Origin: an uncultured Cohaesibacter sp.
GTDB lineage: Bacteria > Pseudomonadota > Alphaproteobacteria > Rhizobiales > Cohaesibacteraceae
NCBI RefSeq assembly: GCF_963682185.1
Contig: NZ_OY821667.1
Span: 2,232,001-2,296,000 of the forward strand
Length of the DNA stretch: 64,000 nucleotides
Reading direction: 5' to 3'
Part shown: positions 17,929 to 26,546 of the stretch, in pieces
How positions within the stretch are numbered: position 1 is the first letter of the stretch
How the letters are laid out: each line of letters starts with the position of its first letter
Program-made: the position numbers and the translations under genes
Notes under the pieces: model-generated
Databases searched by the model: none
Told to the model about the DNA's origin: nothing
Seen by the model: the letters and a program-made list of their open reading frames with translations, nothing else

Positions 17929-18963
17929 ATGCAGTCTGTTGTACTCAAAGAGCCAAACATGCTCGCCATCGAGGAGCGCGCAATGCCATCGCCCGGCGCT
18001 GGTCAAGTGCGTGTACGTGTTAAATTCGGCAGTATTTGCGGGTCGGATATCCATTACTTGCAACATGGCGGCTTCGGCACCGTCCGCATGAAAGCCCCCA
18101 TGATTCTCGGCCATGAGCTTTCTGGTGTGATTGATGCTTTGGGAGAAGGTGTCGAGGGACTGAAGGTCGGTGATGCCGTTGCTGTCAACCCGAGCCAACC
18201 TTGCGGTAAATGCAAATATTGTCTGGAAGGGCGTGAACGTATGTGCACGGATATGCACTTTATGGGAAGTGCCATGCGCACGCCTCACGAAGATGGCGGG
18301 TTCCGTGAATTTCTTGTTTGTTCAGCAGACAATGCAGTGCCTGTAGGCTCTGCTGACTCTCTCAAGCTGGCTGCACTCAGCGAACCATTGTCCGTTTGCC
18401 TTCATGCTGTATCGCAAGCTCCGGATTTGAAGGGAAAACGGGTCTTGATTTCCGGTTTTGGTCCAATCGGTGCTTTGGTGCTTTTGGCGGCCAGATATTC
18501 GGGCGCTGAAAGTGTCGCTGTTGCAGATATGGCAGCCGGGCCTTTGGCGTTGGCGGAAACTCTAAAGGCAGCACAGATATATGATGTGAGCGATCCTCAT
18601 GCCATGGATGCTGAAAAAGAAGACCGCGGACAGTTCGATGTCGTCTTTGAATGCGCAGGGCATCCGTCATCCATGGCTCAAGCTCTGGAAGTGACTAAGT
18701 TGGGCGGAACGATTGTTCAGGTCGGCATGACCCCGGGTGATGTTTCCTTGCCGATCAATACCTTGATCACCAAAGAAATTTCATTGGTTGGCACCTTCCG
18801 ATTTGATGCGGAATTTGAAAAGGCAGCCCAACTCATTTCCAGCGGCGCTATCGATGTATCTGACGTCATCAGCCATACATTTGGTTTCAGAGATGCTGAA
18901 GAAGCTTTCTCTTGCGCCATGGATCGAAGCAAATCGGTCAAAGTGCTTTTAAATTTCGACTAA
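17929..18963 (+). CDS. idnD: L-idonate 5-dehydrogenase
   Basis: This 344-residue zinc MDR dehydrogenase has catalytic ligands C37 (SICGSD) and H62-E63 (GHE) and structural cysteines 92, 95, 98 and 106. The segment HYLQHGGFGTVRMKAPMILG is characteristic of L-idonate dehydrogenases. It oxidises L-idonate to 5-ketogluconate, which the adjacent IdnO-like SDR could reduce to gluconate. The ATG at 17929 has GGGAGG 5 nt upstream; a start at 17914 lacks it. It is divergent from the GldA/SDR pair. Confidence 0.87.
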   Translation: MQSVVLKEPNMLAIEERAMPSPGAGQVRVRVKFGSICGSDIHYLQHGGFGTVRMKAPMILGHELSGVIDALGEGVEGLKVGDAVAVNPSQPCGKCKYCLEGRERMCTDMHFMGSAMRTPHEDGGFREFLVCSADNAVPVGSADSLKLAALSEPLSVCLHAVSQAPDLKGKRVLISGFGPIGALVLLAARYSGAESVAVADMAAGPLALAETLKAAQIYDVSDPHAMDAEKEDRGQFDVVFECAGHPSSMAQALEVTKLGGTIVQVGMTPGDVSLPINTLITKEISLVGTFRFDAEFEKAAQLISSGAIDVSDVISHTFGFRDAEEAFSCAMDRSKSVKVLLNFD

Positions 18964-19072
18964 TAAGCCAAGCGCGGCGCTTAACCTGTTGATTACCAGC
19001 TTGAAGGATCAACTGGAGTTTCAAGTGCCCCGTTACTCTCGTCCTCACTGAAATATCGTCCCCAAATACAAC

Positions 19073-19110
19073 AAGATGGCAGGCAAGAATTGCTCTTGCT
19101 TTGCCATCTT
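19073..19110. terminator. Bidirectional terminator between convergent genes
   Basis: The near-perfect hairpin AAGATGGCAGGCAAGA...TCTTGCTTTGCCATCTT lies between idnD (plus) and the TRAP binding protein gene (minus), in a 188-bp gap. Confidence 0.7.
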
Positions 19111-19151
19111 GTCCAGTTTGATCTGGTGCTTCAGCTTAAATGCAGGATGCT

Positions 19152-20174
19152 TTAGTTAGCCGGTCTCGCGGTCTGCATCTTGGCCAGAGCTTCTTTAGCA
19201 TCGAACCCCTGTGCTGTGACGGCTTCGACCCACGCCTTTTCCAGCGGAGAGGCAACGGACAGAAGATGGTCAAGCACTGCGCCATCCGCCGAATAGACAT
19301 TGATTCCGGCATCGCTGGTCGCTTCGAAGCCCTCCGCATCTTTCTCGTCCCATGCCTTGCCAGCCAGCTCAGAGAAGGCCAGACCGGAAACAGACATGAT
19401 TGCCTCCTGATCTTCTGGAGAAATGCCTTCCCATTTGGCCTGGTTCATCACAAGGAACCATGAGGTGTTATAAAGTCCGCCACTAACGGTCATCACGTCG
19501 GTGAGATGCTTCTCCAGTTTGAAAGCCAGTAGCGAGTCCAACGGCATGCAAACACCGTCAATCACGCCGCGCGTCAGCTTTTCATAAACCTCGCCTGACG
19601 ACATGAATAGCGTTGTGGCGCCCATGCCTTTTAGCAGATCTGCAGGATAGCCCCCCGGAGTACGCACCTTGAAGCCGGCAAAATCGCTCGCCGCCTCGAA
19701 ATGCCTGTCTTTGGACAGAAGCGCGCCCGGACCGTGGGTGAAAAGACCAAGGACATGCGTCCCTTCATGCTCAGCGGCAGCGTCGAGATCTTCCGTGTAA
19801 ACGGTCCAGAAATTCTTCGAAACGCTCACGGCATCATTGCCAAGAAAAGAGAACTGACCGACGCGGGACCTAAGGAACCGGCCATCATTGATAAAGCTGT
19901 GCAGACCATAGGTTATGTCAGCCACGCCATCACGTGCCATGTCGTAATGGGCGGGTGGTGCGCCAAGCGGCTTGGCCAACACGCGGATTTTCACACGACC
20001 TTCGGTGACCTCTTCGACCTGCTTTGCCCAGGGCTTGATCGCCCCCACGACAAGCTGATGGCGCGGCGGCAGCCAGCTTGAAAGAACAAGCTCTGTTGCC
20101 GCAAAAGCTGGCATGGCTGTCAGAGTGGTGACGAGGGCTACCCCGCCAAGAATAGTGCGTTTAATGATGTTCAA
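19152..20174 (-). CDS. Orphan TRAP solute-binding protein, paralogue of the one at 25369-26394
   Basis: This 340-residue DctP-family periplasmic protein has signal peptide MNIIKRTILGGVALVT, cleavage near AFAAT. By eye most residues match the binding protein at 25369-26394 across its full length, including LVLSSWLPPRH, AKPLGAPPAH, VRTPGGYPADL and TTLFMSSGEVYEKLTRGVIDG. It has no permease genes of its own, so it probably shares the DctQM pair at 23557-25372 and widens its ligand range. The start is TTG at 20174 with GGAGG 7 nt upstream. Its promoter region carries the HpaR-type palindrome at 20268-20279, so it is likely part of the same regulon. Confidence 0.9.
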   Translation of the reverse strand: MNIIKRTILGGVALVTTLTAMPAFAATELVLSSWLPPRHQLVVGAIKPWAKQVEEVTEGRVKIRVLAKPLGAPPAHYDMARDGVADITYGLHSFINDGRFLRSRVGQFSFLGNDAVSVSKNFWTVYTEDLDAAAEHEGTHVLGLFTHGPGALLSKDRHFEAASDFAGFKVRTPGGYPADLLKGMGATTLFMSSGEVYEKLTRGVIDGVCMPLDSLLAFKLEKHLTDVMTVSGGLYNTSWFLVMNQAKWEGISPEDQEAIMSVSGLAFSELAGKAWDEKDAEGFEATSDAGINVYSADGAVLDHLLSVASPLEKAWVEAVTAQGFDAKEALAKMQTARPAN

Positions 20175-20267
20175 CTGTGATCCTCCCAGATTGTCAATTG
20201 GGAAGCCGCGTGTTTACGAGTTTCCTCTCCTCGCTCACACTACAACAGGCTCCCTCCGGGTTAATAC

Positions 20268-20279
20268 TTAACATGTTAA
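20268..20279. promoter_or_regulatory. Candidate HpaR operator before the orphan TRAP binding protein
   Basis: The perfect palindrome TTAACATGTTAA is identical to that at 33551-33562 next to hpaR. A degenerate second copy (TTAGACAAGTTCAA) follows at 20287-20300. Confidence 0.7.
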
Positions 20280-20500
20280 TTTTAAATTAGACAAGTTCAA
20301 CCTTCGCGGTAGCTCTTCGAGATTTACGAGAACCGGATAAAGCCTCAAGAGCATCAACAACAAGGCGGAAGAAGCGCGCGCCCACCTCTAAGCTCATTGA
20401 AAAGCCCAGGCCATACGGATGATTGGGCCATTGGAGAGTGAGACCCAGACGCCATCTGGCGCGGCCCTTGGCCCAACAGCAAAGGCTGGGGCCGTATTAT

Positions 20501-20530
20501 GCAGATCCCTTCTGTTCTGAAGGGATCTGC
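20501..20530 (-). terminator. Hairpin after the flavin hydroxylase gene
   Basis: A perfect 11-bp stem, GCAGATCCCTT with its complement 8 nt away, lies 33 nt beyond the stop codon of the minus-strand hydroxylase. No clear T-run. The gap 20175-20563 otherwise holds only the HpaR-type site. Confidence 0.5.
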
Positions 20531-20563
20531 ATGTCCGATAAAAGAAAGTTTGGACCAATTATC

Positions 20564-22504
20564 TTACTGCCCGCGCTGATCCAGCATGAACACATCGAAA
20601 AACTCAGTGAGTTGATCATGCGCATCGAGAGGCAAGATAGTCGCAATATGCTGGTCTGGTCTGACCACGACCACACAGCCCTTGGATCGATCAATGCCGC
20701 GCATCTCATAGACGTCCTTGTCCAGGTCGGTTTGAAACACTTTCTCGTAATCCCGCAATCCGTATTTACCTTTTGCTGGCCACAGATAGTCCTGTAGGTC
20801 ATGCATGGATAAGTCCTGCTGCTGGAAGACGGCATAGGTGTCGATGACCGCATCTATATCCGCCCCTTTCGGCGTGTATTTCTTCACCGGCGAATTGTCA
20901 TTGTTGGCGAGAAAATCCACCAGCCGGGCAGAGGCCGAAGTCGGCTCTATTGGCGATTGCGTATCACCAAACACAAACAGGCGCCAACGACCATCCGCCT
21001 TCACCAGATGCCCCAGATGTTGGCTCCGGCCGTCTGCCACGCGCGTAGCTTCAGCAGAATGGAACCGCTGGCCTATATGAAAGCCCGTTGCCAATTCCTG
21101 ATTTTCCTGCCCGGTGCAAATATATGAAGGATAGTACTCGATTGACGTCCCAGCCACGAAACCGCTCTGGCGCTTCATGAATGCTTCAATCTTGGTGGTA
21201 TCTATCTTGGCCTGCTCGGAAGCGTCCCCTGCAACAGGGCGCGTGGCAACCAGTTTTGATAGCTCACGATCAGCGTCAATCAGTTGTTGCGCGACCTTGC
21301 GACGCTCCGTGCCATAGGTGCTCAAAAGCTTTGGATCGCTGCGACCTTGCAGAACAGCGGCCAATTTCCATCCAAGATTGAAGGTGTCCGGCAGCGAGGT
21401 GTTCAGCCCCCACCCGCCTTTCGGGCTATGAGTGTGGCAGGCATCACCTGCCACAAAGGCACGGGGAATAATGTCATCTGCGCTGCCAATCGGTCGATTG
21501 TCGAAACGTTCTGCAATGCGCTGCCCCACCTCATAGATGGACCACCAGGTGACCTCTTTCACATCCAGCTTATAGGGATGGAACACCTTCTGCGCCTTCG
21601 CGATCAGGTCCTGCTCGGTCAGTTTGACATCTGCCACGCGTTTATCTTTGCCCAGAAGATCCAGCTCCACATAAAACCTGCAAAGATATCCACCTTCCCG
21701 CGGAATCGTCATGACGGCCCCGTGGTCATGAGATTGCAGGAAACTCTTCACACGGATATAGGGAAAATCCGTCTTGAGAAGAATATCCATGACGCCCCAC
21801 GCCTTGTTGGCAGATTCCCCCTGAAGCCGAATATCCAAGGCTTTGCGTACACTGCTTCGCGCCCCATCGCTCCCGACAATATAACGGGCCTTGATGACCT
21901 CTTCTGCTTGCTTGCCTTCTTCATCGGTGCGCTTGAATGTGGCCGTGATCGGATATGCGTCCAAGTCCTGTGTCAGGCTGTCATCAATCTCCAAAGAGAC
22001 CAGTTCGCGGCTGTAGTGCGGACGCAGAGCGGTGATGGAGTTTTTCATACCGTCCAGCAGGAGCTCATGAAGGCGCGCCTGATTGACGATCCCATGAGTA
22101 AACTCGGAAAGTCCGGCTCTCGCGTCAGGAATTTTATGAGTCAGTTTGATATTTTGCGGATTTTCCGGATCCGGTTCCCAAAATGTATTTTGCTTCAGCT
22201 GATAGGTTTCTTTCACGACCATTTCACTGCTGTTAAACGCTTCCATAATTTCCATGGTACGTGAAGAAATGCCATCAGCACGTCCGAACAGAAGCGGACC
22301 GGGCTCTTTGTCGACAATGCAAGTGGTTATGTCTGCAAACTCGCTCATCTGACGCGCCATGGTCAAACCGGCCGGACCTGTCCCCACTATCAGCACGTCA
22401 ACTTGCGCAGGCAGATCTTCGACAGGAGGATTCGGATATGGTTTTCTAGCAGCATCGGGAACCTGATAATTCCCCGGTTTGAAGCCATTTAAATGAAATT
22501 GCAT
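20564..22504 (-). CDS. FAD-dependent aromatic hydroxylase (phenol 2-monooxygenase / 3-hydroxybenzoate 4-monooxygenase family)
   Basis: This 646-residue class A flavoprotein monooxygenase uses NAD(P)H and oxygen to hydroxylate a phenolic ring. FAD-binding GTGPAG is at 41-46, the DG motif is GSDGARSSVRKAL near 215, and the second FAD motif is VAGDACHTHSPKGGWG near 350. The C-terminal third matches the thioredoxin-like domain of phenol hydroxylase and MobA. The ATG at 22504 follows GGGAGG by 7 nt. Because no two-component HpaBC hydroxylase is present in the window, this enzyme is a plausible source of homoprotocatechuate from a hydroxyphenylacetate; alternatively it acts on another phenolic acid. 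It lies downstream of the hpaD and TRAP genes on the same strand. Confidence 0.87.
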   Translation of the reverse strand: MQFHLNGFKPGNYQVPDAARKPYPNPPVEDLPAQVDVLIVGTGPAGLTMARQMSEFADITTCIVDKEPGPLLFGRADGISSRTMEIMEAFNSSEMVVKETYQLKQNTFWEPDPENPQNIKLTHKIPDARAGLSEFTHGIVNQARLHELLLDGMKNSITALRPHYSRELVSLEIDDSLTQDLDAYPITATFKRTDEEGKQAEEVIKARYIVGSDGARSSVRKALDIRLQGESANKAWGVMDILLKTDFPYIRVKSFLQSHDHGAVMTIPREGGYLCRFYVELDLLGKDKRVADVKLTEQDLIAKAQKVFHPYKLDVKEVTWWSIYEVGQRIAERFDNRPIGSADDIIPRAFVAGDACHTHSPKGGWGLNTSLPDTFNLGWKLAAVLQGRSDPKLLSTYGTERRKVAQQLIDADRELSKLVATRPVAGDASEQAKIDTTKIEAFMKRQSGFVAGTSIEYYPSYICTGQENQELATGFHIGQRFHSAEATRVADGRSQHLGHLVKADGRWRLFVFGDTQSPIEPTSASARLVDFLANNDNSPVKKYTPKGADIDAVIDTYAVFQQQDLSMHDLQDYLWPAKGKYGLRDYEKVFQTDLDKDVYEMRGIDRSKGCVVVVRPDQHIATILPLDAHDQLTEFFDVFMLDQRGQ

Positions 22505-22639
22505 GAGGTTTCCTCCCAAATCAATGCAGCTCACTTGTGCTTAAAAATACTGATCTGGCCCGGTGAAGGGCCAAACCGAGACTGCGCGTGATGACCCGGG
22601 TCCCCATGTCCCGGGCATCTGTTTTCCTTAGGCAGCCAA

Positions 22640-23494
22640 TCAGTCGAGAGAAAAGACGACATTGGTTTGACCTGTGCCTGAAGACGGGAAGTATTCGGTG
22701 ATCACTTCACCTCTGCCCTTATAGTCTTTCCAACCAAGGGCCCCAAAAAGCATAATGGTGTCATGCATATCGCCCTCGCCGTCACAATATTTTGCATAGT
22801 CGGGCAGCATATCGAGAAAGAGCTCATTCTCGCCATTTTGCCACATCTCAAGCACTCGACGGTCCACGACCTCATTGAATTTGGAAGAGATGGTGAAGGT
22901 GCCGTTATTCTCGGCATAGATATCATTGGGCCAGATCTGATGGCTGAGTGAGCCAGAGGCGATTAGCGCAACCTTTGAATCGGACTTCTCAATTGCCTTG
23001 CGGATTGCCAATCCCAGCCTGCGCGAGCTTTCAAGGCTGTGCACGGTACACATGGCCGCAACGGAAACCACTTTCAAAGCAGAATCTGCGTTCATGTAGC
23101 GCATCGGAACCAACGTGCCATATTCAAGGTCAAGGCTATCGACCTGATGGCTCAGCGTATAGACATCATCCTCTCGCGCAGTCTCCGCGATCAAGTCGCC
23201 GAGCGCCGCGTTTCCTTCATATTCATAAGGCAGATCCTTGATGAACTGGGGAAATTCATGCGAGGTGAACATCCCTTTGAAGCGATGATTGGCGTTGACA
23301 TGATAGGCGGCGTTAACAAGCCAATGGGTATCGAGCACCACAAAGGTATCCGCTCCGGCCTCGCGTGCCCGGCGGCCGATCTCGGCGTGCCCATCAATGG
23401 CAGCCTGTCTGCAGCCTTTCAATTTTGTATCCCGTTCGGACATGACCATGGTTGGTACATGTGTGACCTTGGCGGCCAATACGATTTCACCCAT
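22640..23494 (-). CDS. hpaD: Homoprotocatechuate 2,3-dioxygenase, LigB/class III type
   Basis: This 284-residue protein follows the enterobacterial HpaD/HpcB sequence closely from end to end: AAKVTHVPTM with a metal His near 12, GCRQAAIDGHAEI, LDTHWLVNAAYH near 55, LEYGTLVPMRYMN near 125, ASGSLSHQIW near 180, and the C-terminal FPSSGTGQTNVVF. It cleaves 3,4-dihydroxyphenylacetate next to the hydroxyls to 5-carboxymethyl-2-hydroxymuconate semialdehyde using Fe(II). A second, unrelated dioxygenase for the same reaction is encoded at 30515-31495. It lies between the TRAP permease and the flavin hydroxylase. Confidence 0.93.
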   Translation of the reverse strand: MGEIVLAAKVTHVPTMVMSERDTKLKGCRQAAIDGHAEIGRRAREAGADTFVVLDTHWLVNAAYHVNANHRFKGMFTSHEFPQFIKDLPYEYEGNAALGDLIAETAREDDVYTLSHQVDSLDLEYGTLVPMRYMNADSALKVVSVAAMCTVHSLESSRRLGLAIRKAIEKSDSKVALIASGSLSHQIWPNDIYAENNGTFTISSKFNEVVDRRVLEMWQNGENELFLDMLPDYAKYCDGEGDMHDTIMLFGALGWKDYKGRGEVITEYFPSSGTGQTNVVFSLD

Positions 23495-23556
23495 AGCTTT
23501 TCCTCCCTCTACGGTGAATGATGTGCACCCGCTCCCTCACTTCCTGCAGCCCCGGC

Positions 23557-24870
23557 TTAACCGGCGACCAATAACAGCGAAAGAACGGGAAAGAAAATTA
23601 GCAGCAGAAGCCGCAGAATATCGGCGATCCAGAACGGCAGAATGCCCTTGAAAATGGTCTTTAACGAAACATCAGGCAAGGTCGCCTTGAGAACGAAAAC
23701 ATTCATGCCAATGGGGGGCGTGATCAGCGAAATCTCGGTGACAACAACCACAATGATGCCAAACCAGATCAAGGCGAATTCCGTGTCCGACAGCAGATCC
23801 ATGCCGAAGTCCAACTGATACATCAGCGGATAGAAGATCGGAACGGTCAACAGGATCATGGAAAGGCTTTCCAGCACTGTGCCAAGAAGCAGATAGATGA
23901 TGATGATCATCGCCATAATGATCCAAGCATTGACCTCAAGAGAATCAATGAAATAGGCCAACTCATCGGGGAGACCGGCAAGGTTGATATAGTTTGAGAA
24001 AACTTCCGCGCCAATGATGACAAGAAAGATCATGGCTGTGCTTTCCGCCGTATCCATCAACGCGCGCCAGACTTCCTTCACCTTGGCATGACCGGTTGCA
24101 ACGACCATAAGGAGCGCCATACCAGACCCCATGCCTGCAGCTTCAATCGGCGTGAAGAACCCACCATAGATACCGATCATGATAAAGGCGAACAGTGCGA
24201 CAGACAGGATGACACCGTAGAGTCCTTCGACCGGATGATCGTCAATATCATAGGATTTTGGAGCCAGCGATGGGTTCAGTTTGACGGCAACCCAAACCGC
24301 AAGAACATAGCCCAACAATCCGATGATCCCGGGGATGATGCCAGCTAGAAACAGCAGGCCGATATCGCTTTCGGTCAAAATCCCGTAAATGATCAGAATG
24401 ACCGAAGGCGGAATAAGAATACCAAGTGTACCGCCTGCAGCGATTGCCCCCGAGGATAGGCTGTCAGCATAGCCAAATTTCCGTAAGGATGGCATCGCAA
24501 CCTTGGACATTGTCGCAGCCGTTGCGAGCGACGATCCCGATACGGCCGAAAAGCCACCGCAAGACAAAACCGCAGCCATTGCCAGTCCGCCCGGCAGGCG
24601 ACTGACCAGACGCTGGGTTGCCGAAAACAATCCGGCAGCGACGCCCGAATAGGCAAGCAGATTGCCCATGAAAATGAACAGCGGAATAACCGAAAGCGAA
24701 TAGGAAAATACCGTATCGAATGCCGTCGTTGAAACCATGATCAAAGATGCATCGATGCCGCGCAAAAGAGCAAATCCAATGGTCCCAACCACAATCATGG
24801 CGATCGCGATAGGGACGCGAAACATGGCAAGCGCCAACAGCAGAGCCGTTGCAATGAGAGGTTCGGTCAT
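23557..24870 (-). CDS. TRAP transporter large permease (DctM family)
   Basis: This 437-residue polytopic membrane protein has DctM signatures GGFSAVSGSSLATAATMSK near 95 and GGTLGILIPPSVILIIYG near 140, and ends in a hydrophobic tail. It forms the sodium-driven channel with the DctQ gene, whose stop codon is a single base upstream of this ATG. AGGAG lies 7 nt before the start. The set dctP-dctQ-dctM lies inside the aromatic cluster and has an HpaR-type palindrome upstream, so it probably imports a hydroxyphenylacetate or related aromatic acid. Confidence 0.92.
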   Translation of the reverse strand: MTEPLIATALLLALAMFRVPIAIAMIVVGTIGFALLRGIDASLIMVSTTAFDTVFSYSLSVIPLFIFMGNLLAYSGVAAGLFSATQRLVSRLPGGLAMAAVLSCGGFSAVSGSSLATAATMSKVAMPSLRKFGYADSLSSGAIAAGGTLGILIPPSVILIIYGILTESDIGLLFLAGIIPGIIGLLGYVLAVWVAVKLNPSLAPKSYDIDDHPVEGLYGVILSVALFAFIMIGIYGGFFTPIEAAGMGSGMALLMVVATGHAKVKEVWRALMDTAESTAMIFLVIIGAEVFSNYINLAGLPDELAYFIDSLEVNAWIIMAMIIIIYLLLGTVLESLSMILLTVPIFYPLMYQLDFGMDLLSDTEFALIWFGIIVVVVTEISLITPPIGMNVFVLKATLPDVSLKTIFKGILPFWIADILRLLLLIFFPVLSLLLVAG

Positions 24871-24871
24871 A

Positions 24872-25372
24872 TCAAAACTCCTGGCGTTTGCGCATTGGAA
24901 CAAGCACAATCAGGCCGCTGACCAGATAGGTGATGGCTCCAAGTAAAGCGGCAGGCCAAACCGGCAACGAAAGATCGTTGGTCACAGCGCCGTCTTCGAG
25001 CAATTTCAAGCCATGCTCCCCAACATTCCAGCTGAGAACAAAGAACACAATTGCCGTAACCGCAGCCCCGAAGCGCCCTATCCGGAAATAGGTCTCGGAA
25101 CTCCAGAAATGGCTTAGTAGGTCGACCTCCACATGACTGTCCTTGAATGTTGTCATGGGAAGAGCCGCCAGCACCAGATCAGCAAGCAGAATCTGGGTCA
25201 ATTCAAAGGCGCCGGGCAATGGGGCGTCAAAGAAATAGCGCCCAATGACGTCGATCACGGTGACCGCCACGAGTGTGAGCAGGAAGGCCGCAGCCATTGC
25301 AGGCAGAACACGGACGATGATGAAGCGAAGCCCTTTGAGGGGCTTCGGGTGTTTTCGATGTGCGGCCATCAT
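24872..25372 (-). CDS. TRAP transporter small permease (DctQ family)
   Basis: This 166-residue protein has four hydrophobic helices (first around 18-40) and the DctQ-type segment GRYFFDAPLPGAFELTQILL near 43. Its ATG overlaps the TGA of the upstream binding-protein gene (ATGA), a classical coupling arrangement. A longer frame to 25450 would lie inside that gene. It is the membrane anchor/coupler of the TRAP importer. Confidence 0.9.
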   Translation of the reverse strand: MMAAHRKHPKPLKGLRFIIVRVLPAMAAAFLLTLVAVTVIDVIGRYFFDAPLPGAFELTQILLADLVLAALPMTTFKDSHVEVDLLSHFWSSETYFRIGRFGAAVTAIVFFVLSWNVGEHGLKLLEDGAVTNDLSLPVWPAALLGAITYLVSGLIVLVPMRKRQEF

Positions 25373-26394
25373 TTGTTTGGCTTTACAGTTTGCATGCGCG
25401 CCAGAGCTCCGGCGGCATCGTAGCCTTGCGCCTTGACAGCTTCGACCCAAAGCTTCTCAACGCCAGCCGAGACGTCTAGAATTTTGCCCAAAACGGCTTC
25501 GTCTGCTGCATAGACATTGATGCCAGCCTTCTTTGTAGACGCGAGGCCCTTGGCATCAGCGTCATCCCAAGCTTTGCCAGCCAGTTCAGAAAAAGCCTCA
25601 CCGGAAACCGACATGATCGCGGTCTTGTCTTCATCTGAAATGCCATCCCATTTGGCCTGGTTCATCACCAAAAACCAGGAGGTGTTGTAAAGGCCACCGG
25701 GGACGGTCATGACATCGGTGATGTGCTTATCAAGCTTGAAGGCGCGTACGGAATCCATAGCCATGCAAATGCCGTCAATCACACCGCGCGTGAGTTTTTC
25801 ATAAACTTCACCGGATGACATGAACAATGTGGTCGCGCCCACCCCTGACATCAGGTCAGCGGGATAGCCCCCCGGAGTTCTGAGCTTGAACCCCTGAAAC
25901 CTGTCCGGGCTGTCAAAATGATAGTCCTTGGAAAGCAGCACGCCGGGACCATGGGTAAAAAGCCCCAAAAGCTTGGTGCCTTCATGTTCCTTGGCAGCCT
26001 CCAGCTGACCACCATAGACAGTCCAGAAATTCTTGGAGATTTCGGTCGCACTCTTGCCAAGAAATGAGAATTGCCCGATACGAGAGCGCAGGAAGCGGTC
26101 ATCTTTGGTAAAACTGTGAAGACCGTATGTGATGTCGGCGACACCATCCTTTGCCATGTCGAAATGCGCAGGGGGTGCCCCCAGGGGCTTTGTAAGAACG
26201 CGAACAGTCACGCGCCCTTCAGTGACCTTGTCCACTTGTTTCGCCCAAGGCTTGATGGCTCCCATGACCAACGGATGCCGTGGCGGCAGCCAGCTGGACA
26301 GAACCAGTTTAGTGTCAGCACTTGCACCACCACTAGCGAACATGGAAACAGCAAGCATAGCCCCTGCAAGAAAATTACGTTTGGAAATGGTCAT
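25369..26394 (-). CDS. TRAP solute-binding protein (DctP family)
   Basis: This 341-residue periplasmic binding protein has signal peptide MTISKRNFLAGAMLAVSMF, cleavage near ASADTK. The ligand-site region LRTPGGYPADL is near residue 170 and SGEVYEKLTRGVIDG near 195. It is the paralogue of the product of 19152-20174. It is the first gene of dctP-dctQ-dctM. The HpaR-type palindrome at 26487-26498 lies about 95 bp upstream, so it is likely induced by hydroxyphenylacetate-type compounds. Confidence 0.92.
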   Translation of the reverse strand: MTISKRNFLAGAMLAVSMFASGGASADTKLVLSSWLPPRHPLVMGAIKPWAKQVDKVTEGRVTVRVLTKPLGAPPAHFDMAKDGVADITYGLHSFTKDDRFLRSRIGQFSFLGKSATEISKNFWTVYGGQLEAAKEHEGTKLLGLFTHGPGVLLSKDYHFDSPDRFQGFKLRTPGGYPADLMSGVGATTLFMSSGEVYEKLTRGVIDGICMAMDSVRAFKLDKHITDVMTVPGGLYNTSWFLVMNQAKWDGISDEDKTAIMSVSGEAFSELAGKAWDDADAKGLASTKKAGINVYAADEAVLGKILDVSAGVEKLWVEAVKAQGYDAAGALARMQTVKPNK

Positions 26395-26486
26395 TGATAT
26401 TCCTCCCCCTGTGACCGCCTGTGATCAAATCGGTTTGATGGACAATCTCTCCTCTAAAGTTCGCCGCTCACAGTTCAAATTTTTAT

Positions 26487-26498
26487 TTAACTTGTTAA
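26487..26498. promoter_or_regulatory. Candidate HpaR operator before the TRAP operon
   Basis: TTAACTTGTTAA differs by one base from the perfect palindrome TTAACATGTTAA seen at 20268 and 33551. It lies between dctP and the end of hpaI. Confidence 0.65.
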
Positions 26499-26546
26499 CA
26501 ATATAGCAGAGTTGGTTCTGCTTTCCATTGCCTACATTTGTCGAAT

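Noticed and set aside
21284-22264. 326-codon frame antisense to the flavin hydroxylase
   Set aside because: The hydroxylase frame carries all FAD motifs; the antisense product has no recognisable domain.
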